Positions 29,848-38,097 of a stretch of 54,414 bases of DNA are shown in pieces; position 1 is the first letter of the stretch, and every line of letters begins with the position of its first letter. The position numbers and the translations under genes were made by a program. The notes beneath the pieces are model-generated. The model made no database searches and was not told the origin of the DNA. It saw nothing but the letters and a program-made list of their open reading frames with translations. The DNA comes from Lachnospiraceae bacterium. GTDB taxonomy: Bacteria > Bacillota > Clostridia > Lachnospirales > Lachnospiraceae. The stretch spans positions 1 through 54,414 of the forward strand of contig JAFOND010000194.1 in NCBI GenBank assembly GCA_017418645.1, read 5' to 3'.

Positions 29848-30744
29848 ATGGCAGTAGACATGCAAAAATTACAGGAAAAGGCGGAAGTACTCATTGAAGC
29901 ACTCCCCTATATCCAAAGATTCAACAGAAAGATAATCGTTGTAAAGTACGGCGGCTCGGCAATGCTTGACGAGGAACTGAAAAAACAGGTTATAGAAGAT
30001 GTTACGCTTCTTAAACTCGTTGGGTTCAAGCCCATAATCGTACATGGCGGCGGAAAAGATATAAGCAAATGGGTGGAAAAATCCGGTATGACGCCGGAAT
30101 TCGTGAACGGTCTCAGAAAAACCGACGAAGCCACAATGGAAATTGCGGAGATGGTTTTAAACCGCGTAAACAAATCCCTTGTGCAGATGGTGCTTTCCCT
30201 GGGCGTTATGGCTGTGGGAATAAGCGGAAAAGACGGTGAACTCTTACATGTGGAAAAGAAGTATTCCGACGGACAGGATATCGGATTTGTGGGAGACGTT
30301 AAAGAAGTAAATCCGAAAATCCTTTATGATCTTCTTGAAAAGGATTTTCTTCCGATCGTATGCCCCATCGGCGTGGACGATGAATACAATACTTATAACA
30401 TAAACGCGGATGATGCGGCGTGTGCCATCGCAAAAGCCGTAGATGCGGAAAAGCTTGCATTCCTTACGGATATCGAAGGCGTATATAAGGATCCGGAGGA
30501 TCCCGAAACGCTGATCTCCGAACTTACGGTTTCGGAGGCGAGAAAGCTTATCGAAAACGGATATGTGGGCGGAGGAATGATACCGAAACTTAATAACTGT
30601 ATAGAAGCCATTGAAGAAGGGGTTTCAAGGGTGCATATACTCGACGGAAGGATCGCGCACTGCCTGCTTCTTGAGATATTTACCAATAAGGGTATCGGAA
30701 CAGCGATACTTGATGATAAGGAGAATAAGTATTATGCAGGATAA
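29848..30744 (+). CDS. argB: Acetylglutamate kinase
   Basis: 298 residues. It phosphorylates N-acetylglutamate, the second arginine step. KYGGSAM at the N terminus binds phosphate, IVHGGGKDI is the glycine loop, and [10 protein letters not shown] the late ATP-site motif. The N-terminal extension (about 25 residues) is of the type seen in arginine-inhibited hexameric enzymes. Its last 11 bases overlap argD. Confidence 0.96.
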   Translation: MAVDMQKLQEKAEVLIEALPYIQRFNRKIIVVKYGGSAMLDEELKKQVIEDVTLLKLVGFKPIIVHGGGKDISKWVEKSGMTPEFVNGLRKTDEATMEIAEMVLNRVNKSLVQMVLSLGVMAVGISGKDGELLHVEKKYSDGQDIGFVGDVKEVNPKILYDLLEKDFLPIVCPIGVDDEYNTYNINADDAACAIAKAVDAEKLAFLTDIEGVYKDPEDPETLISELTVSEARKLIENGYVGGGMIPKLNNCIEAIEEGVSRVHILDGRIAHCLLLEIFTNKGIGTAILDDKENKYYAG

Positions 30745-31930
30745 AGAAAGTATAATGAAAGAAACGGAAGAATATGCTTTTCACGTTTACAACCGTTTTC
30801 CCGTGGTATTTAAAAAGGGAGAGGGCGTACACCTTTACGACACGGACGGAAAGGAATATCTTGATTTCGGGTCCGGGATCGGCGTGAATGCATTTGGATA
30901 CGGTGATCCGGAATATACGGAGGCTCTTAAAGACCAGATCGACAAGCTCATGCATATCTCAAACCTTTATTATCATCCGAATCTTCTGGATGCTTCTAAA
31001 AAAGCCGTGCTTGTATCCGGAATGGACAAGGTTTTCTTTACAAACTCCGGAGCGGAGGCAATAGAAGGCGCGTTAAAGACCGCCAAAAAGTATGCATTTT
31101 TAAAAGGCAATAAGGATGGCTCGGAAATTATCGCCATGGAACACTCCTTCCATGGTAGAACCGTCGGAGCGGTTTCCGTAACGGGCACAAGTCATTACCG
31201 CGAGCCTTTCTATCCCCTTATGGACGGCGTTAAGTTTGCAAAATTCAACGATATTGACAGTGTGAAGGAAGTATTGAGCGAAAAAACCTGCGCGATCCTT
31301 CTTGAACCGGTCCAGGGAGAAGGCGGAATATATCCGGCAGATAAAGAATTTTTGGCGGAGATAAGAAAGATATGCAACGAAAAGGACATTCTTCTCATAT
31401 TTGACGAGATCCAATGTGGAATGGGCCGCACCGGGAAGTATTTTACATATCAGAAGTATGATATAAAACCGGACATCCTCTGCAGCGCAAAGGCTCTGGG
31501 AGGAGGAATTCCCGTCGGCGCGTTTTTTGTTACGGAACGTGTTGCAAAGAGCTCTCTCGAACCGGGAGATCACGGTACAACCTATGGCGGAAATCCGCTG
31601 GCCCTTGCAGCTGTTTCGAGAACAATAACACTTATGGAAAAAAGAAAGCTTCCGGAGCATGTCGAAGCGCTTACACCGTACCTTGAGGCAGCACTTGACA
31701 GAGTTAAAGATAAATTTGATTTCGTGAAAGGAAGAAGGGGGATGGGCTTTATGCAGGGGCTTATCCTTGATATTCCGGTGGGAGATGTTGTAAAAGCCGC
31801 TCTTGAAGAAGGCCTTGTGGTACTTTCCGCCGGTTCCGATGTGTTAAGGCTTCTTCCGCCTCTCGTTATAGAAGAAAAAGATATTGACGAATTTGAAGAG
31901 AAGATAATAAAAACGCTGGGAAGATTTTAG
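30734..31930 (+). CDS. argD: Acetylornithine aminotransferase
   Basis: 398 residues from ATG 30734, ten bases after AAGGAG and inside the argB end. The pyridoxal-phosphate Lys lies in [29 protein letters not shown] and [12 protein letters not shown] are conserved. It transaminates acetylglutamate semialdehyde to acetylornithine. argB and argD form a second arginine locus apart from argG-argC-argJ. Confidence 0.95.
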   Translation: MQDKESIMKETEEYAFHVYNRFPVVFKKGEGVHLYDTDGKEYLDFGSGIGVNAFGYGDPEYTEALKDQIDKLMHISNLYYHPNLLDASKKAVLVSGMDKVFFTNSGAEAIEGALKTAKKYAFLKGNKDGSEIIAMEHSFHGRTVGAVSVTGTSHYREPFYPLMDGVKFAKFNDIDSVKEVLSEKTCAILLEPVQGEGGIYPADKEFLAEIRKICNEKDILLIFDEIQCGMGRTGKYFTYQKYDIKPDILCSAKALGGGIPVGAFFVTERVAKSSLEPGDHGTTYGGNPLALAAVSRTITLMEKRKLPEHVEALTPYLEAALDRVKDKFDFVKGRRGMGFMQGLILDIPVGDVVKAALEEGLVVLSAGSDVLRLLPPLVIEEKDIDEFEEKIIKTLGRF

Positions 31931-31932
31931 TT

Positions 31933-32673
31933 ATGGGACTGTTCAGAAAAAGCGATATCGAAAAAATTGAAAATTATATTAACAAAGGGTTTGAAGAGGA
32001 AATAAACACTCTTTCCGAATGTCGCATTAAGTATGAAGAGATAAAAAAGGAGAGGAGTTATTTCGGAAACTCCGTAAAAAGGGCAACGCTTAAAAATCTC
32101 GGAGAAGTGATCGAGGAGAACGAAAAGGCTGCCCTTAAATTCCTGTCCAAATACAACTTCCTTACAAAACCGGAAACTTTCGAAATGAAAAACATTGCGG
32201 AGTCAAGTAAAACAGCACTTAATACTTTTCTCGGAATCCCTAACGAAGCGCCTTCGGAAGAAGTGAGCTTTGTAGACGACAATATAAAAACAATACGTGA
32301 ACTTTCCGCAAAGATAGAAGATGCCGGAATGAGAAGAAAACTTGCCGATACGGAGAGTTATCTTACGGAAATCTGGAAAAAGCAGCCGGAAAACTCCCAT
32401 CACGACATATACAGAAAACTGGGATCCTATTACCTTCCCACAGCGGAAAAGCTGCTTAACACATACATTGACGTGCAGAATAAACCGGGCAGCAACGCAG
32501 AGACCATAAAAGCGGAAACGGAGAAGGGGATCGATACATTAAATCAGGCATTAATAAACGTTGTCAATGATACCTATGGTGATACGGCAACGGATATTTC
32601 CACGGAAAGCAACGTTCTTGCCATGGTCGCGAGACGTGACGGGCTTATTAAGGACGACAATTTCGATCAGTAA
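31933..32673 (+). CDS. XpaC-like (5-bromo-4-chloroindolyl phosphate hydrolysis family) protein
   Basis: 246 residues, mostly helical, no membrane segment. The segment KLGSYYLPTAEKLLNTYIDV matches the conserved core of XpaC-family proteins, which co-occur with TelA tellurite-resistance proteins in other Firmicutes. Here no telA lies nearby. The biochemical role is unknown. It follows argD by two bases and is probably co-transcribed. Confidence 0.75.
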   Translation: MGLFRKSDIEKIENYINKGFEEEINTLSECRIKYEEIKKERSYFGNSVKRATLKNLGEVIEENEKAALKFLSKYNFLTKPETFEMKNIAESSKTALNTFLGIPNEAPSEEVSFVDDNIKTIRELSAKIEDAGMRRKLADTESYLTEIWKKQPENSHHDIYRKLGSYYLPTAEKLLNTYIDVQNKPGSNAETIKAETEKGIDTLNQALINVVNDTYGDTATDISTESNVLAMVARRDGLIKDDNFDQ

Positions 32674-32677
32674 TTTC

Positions 32678-32706
32678 TTGACAATAAATCCCATAAAGTA
32701 TAGAAT
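32678..32706 (+). promoter_or_regulatory. rny promoter
   Basis: A perfect TTGACA (32678-32683), a 17-base spacer and TAGAAT (32701-32706). The start would be near 32713, the first base of the hairpin described below. Confidence 0.85.
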
Positions 32707-32712
32707 ATTTCT

Positions 32713-32731
32713 GTTGCGAGCTTATCGCAAC
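32713..32731 (+). promoter_or_regulatory. 5'-terminal hairpin of the rny mRNA
   Basis: GTTGCGA and TCGCAAC pair perfectly around a five-base loop, at or within a base or two of the predicted transcription start. Such a 5' stem usually shields mRNA from 5'-end-dependent RNases. Just before the GTG start, AGGAG and CTCCT can also pair across the ribosome binding site. Confidence 0.6.
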
Positions 32732-32759
32732 AATAATTAAAGAAAGAGGAGGTGCTCCT

Positions 32760-34307
32760 GTGCTGCCGACTATTATTGCTTGTATAGTGACAGCCGTTGT
32801 TGTAGCACTGGTGACTCTTGCAATCTCTAATTCCCTGCAGAAAAAGGCAGCGGAACAAAAGGTGGGCAGTGCGGAAGAAAAAGCCCGCAAGATAATTGAT
32901 GACGCGGTGACCGCAGCGGAAACCGCAAAGAGGGAAGCACTGCTTGAAGCAAAGGAAGAATCTTTAAAAACCAAGAACGAACTCGATCGTGAAATCCGTG
33001 AAAGAAGAGCGGAGATCCAAAAGAGTGAGAACAGGATCCTTCAGAAAGAGGAAAACCTGGACAGGAAGCTTGAAAACGTTTCAAAGAAAGAAGATTCTTT
33101 AAGAGACCGCGAGAAGAACCTGGAGAAGCAAAAAGCGGAAGTCGCTGTGCTTAATGAGAAAAAGGTACAGGAACTCGAACGAATCTCAGGATTAACCTCC
33201 GAACAGGCAAAAGACTTTCTTTTAAAAACTGTTGAAGAAGATGCGAAGATCGATGCGGCGAAGCTGATAAAAGAAACCGTCGCACAGGCTAAAGAAGATG
33301 CCGCAAAGAAGGCAAAGGAAATCCTTGTTACTTCTATTCAAAAATGCGCGGCGGATCATGTTGCCGAAGCAACCATTTCCGTGGTACAGCTTCCGAGCGA
33401 CGAAATGAAGGGAAGGATCATCGGACGAGAGGGAAGAAATATCAGAACTCTCGAGACCATGACCGGTGTGGAACTTATAATCGACGATACACCGGAAGCA
33501 GTTGTTCTTTCCGCGTTTGATCCGGTAAGAAGAGAGATCGCGCGTGTGGCTCTCGAAAAGCTGATCGTAGACGGACGTATACATCCCGCCCGCATAGAGG
33601 AAACCGTGGAATACGCAAGGCGTGAAGTGGAGAATGCAATCCGCGAAGCCGGCGAAAATGCGGTACTCGAAGTCGGAGTACAGGGAATACATCCGGAACT
33701 TGTAAAGTATCTCGGTCGCATGAAGTATCGTACAAGCTACGGACAGAATGCGCTTGTTCATTCAATAGAGGTGGCGGAGCTTTCAGGGCTTCTTGCCGCA
33801 GAAGTTGGAGAGGACATTCGTCTTGCAAAACGCGCGGGACTCCTGCACGATATCGGTAAGGCGATAGACCACGAAAGGGAAGGTTCACATATTCAGCTTG
33901 GTGTTGAACTTTGCCGTAAATACAAAGAGACACAGCTTATAATAAATGCTGTGGAGGCTCATCACGGAGATGTTGAGCCGGAATCTCTTATCGCAGTACT
34001 TGTTCAGGCTGCCGATGCCATAAGCGCGGCTCGCCCGGGTGCGAGAAGAGAAACTATGGAAGCGTATACGCAGCGCTTACAACAGTTGGAAGAAATTACA
34101 AACGACTTCGAAGGAGTTGATAAAGCTTTTGCCATTCAGGCAGGTAGAGAGGTTCGCGTCATGGTAGTTCCGGAAAAGGTAAATGACGCCGAAATGGTTC
34201 TCCTGGCAAGGGATATCACAAAACGTATCGAGACGGAGCTTAAGTATCCGGGTCAGATAAAGGTAAATGTGATAAGAGAGTCCAGAGTCACGGAGACGGC
34301 AAAGTAA
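32760..34307 (+). CDS. rny: Ribonuclease Y
   Basis: 515 residues from GTG 32760, which follows AGAGGAGGTG. An N-terminal membrane helix (about 3-22), a long charged coiled coil (about 30-165), a KH RNA-binding domain (about 205-270, [15 protein letters not shown]) and an HD domain (about 331-424, [12 protein letters not shown]) are all present. It is the membrane-bound endoribonuclease that starts mRNA decay in Firmicutes. A terminator follows. Confidence 0.96.
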   Translation: MLPTIIACIVTAVVVALVTLAISNSLQKKAAEQKVGSAEEKARKIIDDAVTAAETAKREALLEAKEESLKTKNELDREIRERRAEIQKSENRILQKEENLDRKLENVSKKEDSLRDREKNLEKQKAEVAVLNEKKVQELERISGLTSEQAKDFLLKTVEEDAKIDAAKLIKETVAQAKEDAAKKAKEILVTSIQKCAADHVAEATISVVQLPSDEMKGRIIGREGRNIRTLETMTGVELIIDDTPEAVVLSAFDPVRREIARVALEKLIVDGRIHPARIEETVEYARREVENAIREAGENAVLEVGVQGIHPELVKYLGRMKYRTSYGQNALVHSIEVAELSGLLAAEVGEDIRLAKRAGLLHDIGKAIDHEREGSHIQLGVELCRKYKETQLIINAVEAHHGDVEPESLIAVLVQAADAISAARPGARRETMEAYTQRLQQLEEITNDFEGVDKAFAIQAGREVRVMVVPEKVNDAEMVLLARDITKRIETELKYPGQIKVNVIRESRVTETAK

Positions 34308-34323
34308 AACCTGAAATTGAAGG

Positions 34324-34353
34324 TGCGAAGCTTAACGGCTTCGCATCTTTTTT
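34324..34353 (+). terminator. Intrinsic terminator after rny
   Basis: TGCGAAGC and GCTTCGCA pair around TTAACG, followed by a T-run (34346-34353). Confidence 0.93.
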
Positions 34354-34402
34354 GCAGTTATTCAGCGTTTACGGGTCGAAGACGAAGGGAGGAAACCGGT
34401 CC

Positions 34403-34942
34403 ATGGAGCATGTGGAACGTCAAAGCAGAAAACTGGTTCATAAGGGCTCGATCCTTGATATGTATGAGGACGTAATGCTCTGCCCGGACGGGACTACGGA
34501 GGTCTGGGATTTTGTATCGCACAGAAACGGTGCGGCAGCGGTGGTGCCGGTCACGCCGGACGGAAGGATACTTATGTGCAGGCAATACCGACCCGCGCTT
34601 GAAAGGTATACATGGGAGATTCCCGCGGGATCCCGGGATTCCAGAGACGAGCCGACTTTTGATTGCGCAAAAAGAGAGCTTAAGGAAGAGACCGGGTATG
34701 ACACGGACAACTGGAAAAGGCTTCTTTCCTTAAAATCCACGGTTGCTTTCTGCGATGAGCTTATAGACATATATCTTGCGAAAGACGTTGTCCGCGAGGG
34801 GGAACAGGAACTTGACAGTGCGGAGGATATAAGCATAAAACTCTTTACGCTGGACGAACTTACGGAAAAGATATATGCGGGGGAAATACAGGACGGAAAA
34901 ACCGTTGCGGGGATAATGGCATACGCATATCAGACCAAATAA
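34403..34942 (+). CDS. NUDIX hydrolase, ADP-ribose pyrophosphatase-like
   Basis: 179 residues from ATG 34403 behind GGGAGGAAA. The Nudix box is recognisable as AGSRDSRDEPTFDCAKREL followed by KEETGY, with one extra residue between the Gly and the first Glu compared with the GX5EX7REUXEEXGU consensus. The upstream QYRPALERYTWEIPAG is typical of NudF-type enzymes that split ADP-ribose. No promoter is obvious after the rny terminator. Confidence 0.85.
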   Translation: MEHVERQSRKLVHKGSILDMYEDVMLCPDGTTEVWDFVSHRNGAAAVVPVTPDGRILMCRQYRPALERYTWEIPAGSRDSRDEPTFDCAKRELKEETGYDTDNWKRLLSLKSTVAFCDELIDIYLAKDVVREGEQELDSAEDISIKLFTLDELTEKIYAGEIQDGKTVAGIMAYAYQTK

Positions 34943-34949
34943 AAAAGCG

Positions 34950-34978
34950 TTGCAATAAAGGGTATGAGGATATAAAAT
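34950..34978 (+). promoter_or_regulatory. Promoter directly abutting the chemoreceptor-like gene start
   Basis: TTGCAA (34950-34955), a 17-base spacer and TAAAAT (34973-34978). The ATG at 34985 would be at or next to the transcription start, implying a leaderless or nearly leaderless mRNA. An alternative is readthrough from the NUDIX gene using AGGA at 34967-34970. Confidence 0.55.
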
Positions 34979-34984
34979 AAAAAT

Positions 34985-35974
34985 ATGTTGGGAAGAAAAG
35001 CAAAAATTGAATTAAAGGAAGAACTGAGTAACATCACAACACAGCTCGATGCTCTCGAATCGAGACAGAAGATGATCATAGAAAAATCGGGCGATATGCT
35101 TACGGAGATCGATGCGGCGGAGATTGCCGCGGATGCACAGGACCGTGAGCTTAATTCCGTTGTAAACTCCGCAAAAGAAATCAAGGATATGGCAGAAGAA
35201 TCGGCAGAGAAAGCCGGTTTGTTAAGTGATGCCGAGGAATCGTTAAGAACGATTATCAAAGAACGCGAGGAATTCAACGACGGTATGAAACAGCGCGCGG
35301 AAACGGAAAAAGAGCTGTTATATGCGCTGATGGACGAATCGAAGCATTCTTCGGGAATAGCAAAAACCTTAAGGGAAGCTTCCGAATCTTTCGAGACGAA
35401 GGCGGGAAGCATTCTTACGGATATAGATAAACTCGCGGAATTTTCCGGAAGCATAAGTGAAATGTCATTAAATGCCGCCATGAAAGCCGGAAGGATGGGA
35501 GAATCCGGAATGGATTTCGTCCGGGCTGCGGAAGAGATACGGTCATACTCGGAAGAATTTGAGGACTTTGTTTCCAAGGCAAGGGATAACGTTACCGAAC
35601 TTAAGCGGTCCTTTAGGGAAACACAGGATTCGATGGTTGCCCTTCTTGACATCATGAGAAACACAAGCCACAGTCTTACGAAGATCGTTTCTGCCGTGGA
35701 CGAGGATAACGAAGCGGTAAAGGGCGAGAGAAAGATCGATCCGGTCAGGGATTTAAAAGATATAAAAGAAACTGCCGAGGTTTTTTTGGAAACACAGAAC
35801 GGTATTCTTGAAGAACAGAAGCAGATAATGGATCATATAGAAAAGATCGGAACACATTATATAGAAGAAAATCAAAATATCGCTAAGATAAAAGAGATTT
35901 TGAAGGAGATTAATCCTGAAAATACTGTAATTCCGAGCGAAGGCGAGGAAGAAATAACGAAAGGGGAAAATTAA
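34985..35974 (+). CDS. Cytosolic coiled-coil protein with degenerate chemoreceptor signalling tip
   Basis: 329 residues, no membrane helix or signal peptide, almost entirely acidic coiled coil. Residues 155-195 (ISEMSLNAAMKAGRMGESG, then AAEEIR) align by eye with the highly conserved hairpin tip of methyl-accepting chemotaxis proteins, whose usual form is LLALNAAIEAARAGEAG and VAxEVR. There is no sensor, HAMP or transmembrane part. It could be a soluble receptor, a decoy or a structural relative. CheA/CheW genes are not in the window. It precedes a lipase-like gene with no gap. Confidence 0.65.
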   Translation: MLGRKAKIELKEELSNITTQLDALESRQKMIIEKSGDMLTEIDAAEIAADAQDRELNSVVNSAKEIKDMAEESAEKAGLLSDAEESLRTIIKEREEFNDGMKQRAETEKELLYALMDESKHSSGIAKTLREASESFETKAGSILTDIDKLAEFSGSISEMSLNAAMKAGRMGESGMDFVRAAEEIRSYSEEFEDFVSKARDNVTELKRSFRETQDSMVALLDIMRNTSHSLTKIVSAVDEDNEAVKGERKIDPVRDLKDIKETAEVFLETQNGILEEQKQIMDHIEKIGTHYIEENQNIAKIKEILKEINPENTVIPSEGEEEITKGEN

Positions 35975-36925
35975 ATGTCAATTGAAAATTATTCATTCAA
36001 ATCTGCGGACGATACAAAGACCACTATCCATGCGGTAAAATGGACTCCGGAGGGCGAGCCCGTTGCCGTTCTTCAGATAGCGCACGGTATGCAGGAACAT
36101 ATCGAAAGGTACGCGGGTTTTGCCGAGTATCTTAATAAGCAAGGATTTGTTGTTATGGGACATGACCATATCGGACACGGTGAATCCGTTGCGTCGGAGG
36201 CGGAACTGGGCCTTATGCATACCGATACTCCCAGCGATACCATGGTGGAGGATATGTTCACAAACTATAAGCTCATAAAAGAGCAGTATCCGAACATCCC
36301 GTATTTTATTCTGGGACACAGCATGGGTTCATACCTTCTCCGTAAATACCTTTCAAAGAAGGGGTCGGAACTTAAAGGTGTTAACGGCGCCATCGTTATG
36401 GGAACCGGTACGGTTCAGGATTCTGCCATTAAGGCGGGTATGACGGTATGCAAGCTTATCGCAAAATTTAAGGGCTGGGATCATAAGAGCAGTTTTGTTG
36501 CAGGCCTTATGTTTGATGCAAACTACAAAAAGTTTGATATAACGGGAGAACATCCGGAAAACAGCTGGCTTTCGAAGAATGTTGAAAACGTTAAGGCATA
36601 TTACGATCCTGCAAACAAAAAGGATTGCTGTCCGTTCTCGCTTAACGGCTACAGGGTGCTTCTTGAAGCAACGGGATTTGATAACAATATGGATAACATC
36701 AAAAAGATGAATATGGATATCCCGATCTTCTTTGTTTCCGGCTCGGAAGATCCCGTCGGAGCAATGGGAGAAGGTGTTAAGGCTGCAAAAGCCAAGTTTG
36801 AAGAAGCAGGCGTAAAGGACCTTACGATGAAACTTTACGAGGGAGACCGTCACGAGATATTAAACGAACTTGACCGTGAAACGGTATATACAGACCTTTA
36901 TAACTGGATGAAAGATCGCTTTTAA
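35975..36925 (+). CDS. Alpha/beta hydrolase, monoacylglycerol lipase-like
   Basis: 316 residues of the serine aminopeptidase S33/lysophospholipase type. GHSMG carries nucleophile Ser116; the Asp probably lies in SGSEDPVG and the His in GDRHEIL near the C terminus. HGMQEHIERY near the N terminus forms the oxyanion region. No signal peptide, so it is cytosolic. It starts directly after the coiled-coil gene stop, behind AAAGGGGAAAA. A hairpin that could stop its transcript lies inside the next, convergent gene. Confidence 0.88.
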   Translation: MSIENYSFKSADDTKTTIHAVKWTPEGEPVAVLQIAHGMQEHIERYAGFAEYLNKQGFVVMGHDHIGHGESVASEAELGLMHTDTPSDTMVEDMFTNYKLIKEQYPNIPYFILGHSMGSYLLRKYLSKKGSELKGVNGAIVMGTGTVQDSAIKAGMTVCKLIAKFKGWDHKSSFVAGLMFDANYKKFDITGEHPENSWLSKNVENVKAYYDPANKKDCCPFSLNGYRVLLEATGFDNNMDNIKKMNMDIPIFFVSGSEDPVGAMGEGVKAAKAKFEEAGVKDLTMKLYEGDRHEILNELDRETVYTDLYNWMKDRF

Positions 36926-36932
36926 ACCGGAT

Positions 36933-37976
36933 TCAGACTTTTTTGGAAAGAAAAGCAAAGAATTTACGCATAAAGTTTAAATCACCGAAGATCGCCTCAA
37001 CTTTGAGGCGATTTTCTTCTGAAAAGCCTACCAGTATATTATGGTTTGCTTCCGAAAGATAATCTATGATTCCGTCTATATCCGTCTTGTCGTTTTTGGG
37101 ACAATGGATATAGATCCTCTTGTTGGCCGTGATATGTAAAGTATAGGATATACTGAAGTGATGCCATAAAAACTTATGTAAAGTTGAATACTTATATATC
37201 CATATAATTTCTTTGATGGGAACTATCGCTGTCCCGTACACGGATGTCTCTATAAAGAAATGCTCCGTAATGAACATATCCTCGGTAGCCAGCTGGGGAA
37301 GAGTCGCAAGTTCCCTTTCCGCTCTGCGGAGCAGTCTTTTGGGCTTGCCGTACGCGCGCAGCCTGCGGATAGGCGGGGCAAGATGTGGAAATAAAATACA
37401 AATTATATAATGAATCATGATGATTACAGAGTACAGGGAGAAGACTATTATGGAAACACGAAGCAGCCATCCGGCGATATTTGAAGCTTCCGGTTCATCA
37501 AGATAATACATGCACACGCTTTCCGAAAGTCCCTTCTCCGACCAGGAAAGATCTTCCGCAAGATGTGAAAGGAGAGTGTTTTCCGAGGGGGTCAGAGGTT
37601 TTATCTCCGCGATTATCGCTTTATCCTCGATCACGGGAATACCTTCGGAAGAGGTCTTCGGTGAAACAAGGAAAAGAATAAGGCTGGTCTCGTCCTCGTT
37701 GGGCGCATAATAATAGTACCCCACGGTACGTCCCATGAATTCTTTCTTGTATCCCGTGAAGTACAGTTTTTCGACACCTACGTTTACGGTTCTCGTTTTT
37801 TCCTTATATAATGCGGGGAAATCGGAATAAATTGTTGCCCAATCCACCCATATGGAACTTTTTAGGGGGTAAAAAAAGGATAAGACAAGGATGAGCAGCA
37901 AAAAAAGGACAGGAAAAACCAGCCTCCATTTGTAGTAAGACCTTATGTTATTGCTGATCCTATGCTCATCTTTCAT
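36933..37976 (-). CDS. Two-helix membrane protein of unknown function
   Basis: 347 residues from ATG (complement of 37974-37976). The frame is open further upstream but those residues are not needed. A membrane helix at about 15-35 is followed by an extracellular domain (about 36-180), a second helix (about 185-210) and a cytosolic domain that resembles a PH/GRAM-like fold (about 225-340). I know no family name. The gene converges on the lipase-like gene and diverges from nadE. Its -10 element lies seven bases before the ATG, so its mRNA may be leaderless. Confidence 0.75.
   Translation of the reverse strand: MKDEHRISNNIRSYYKWRLVFPVLFLLLILVLSFFYPLKSSIWVDWATIYSDFPALYKEKTRTVNVGVEKLYFTGYKKEFMGRTVGYYYYAPNEDETSLILFLVSPKTSSEGIPVIEDKAIIAEIKPLTPSENTLLSHLAEDLSWSEKGLSESVCMYYLDEPEASNIAGWLLRVSIIVFSLYSVIIMIHYIICILFPHLAPPIRRLRAYGKPKRLLRRAERELATLPQLATEDMFITEHFFIETSVYGTAIVPIKEIIWIYKYSTLHKFLWHHFSISYTLHITANKRIYIHCPKNDKTDIDGIIDYLSEANHNILVGFSEENRLKVEAIFGDLNFMRKFFAFLSKKV
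36991..37016 (+). terminator. Terminator-like hairpin inside the convergent coding sequence
   Basis: ATCGCCTCAA and TTGAGGCGAT form a perfect ten-base stem with a two-base loop, followed on the + strand by TTTTC. It lies 66 bases past the stop of the lipase-like gene and within the last codons of the minus-strand gene, so it probably stops + strand transcripts. Confidence 0.6.
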
Positions 37977-37983
37977 ACCATAT

Positions 37984-38011
37984 AGTATAAATGAAACTGA
38001 ATAATAATCAA
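37984..38011 (-). promoter_or_regulatory. Promoter for the minus-strand membrane protein
   Basis: On the minus strand TTGATT (38006-38011), a 16-base spacer and TATACT (37984-37989). Seven bases separate the -10 from the ATG, and there is no ribosome binding site. Confidence 0.6.
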
Positions 38012-38035
38012 GGCTGGCAAAAAAGATTTTTACCT

Positions 38036-38064
38036 TTGAAGTTTTGGGGAAAATGTGGTAAAAT
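38036..38064 (+). promoter_or_regulatory. nadE promoter
   Basis: TTGAAG (38036-38041), a 17-base spacer and TAAAAT (38059-38064) with an extended TGG. The leader of about 28 bases contains ATAGGAG for nadE. Confidence 0.7.
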
Positions 38065-38097
38065 ATTTTTCGCTTTTTGTGGAAATAGGAGAAAAAC

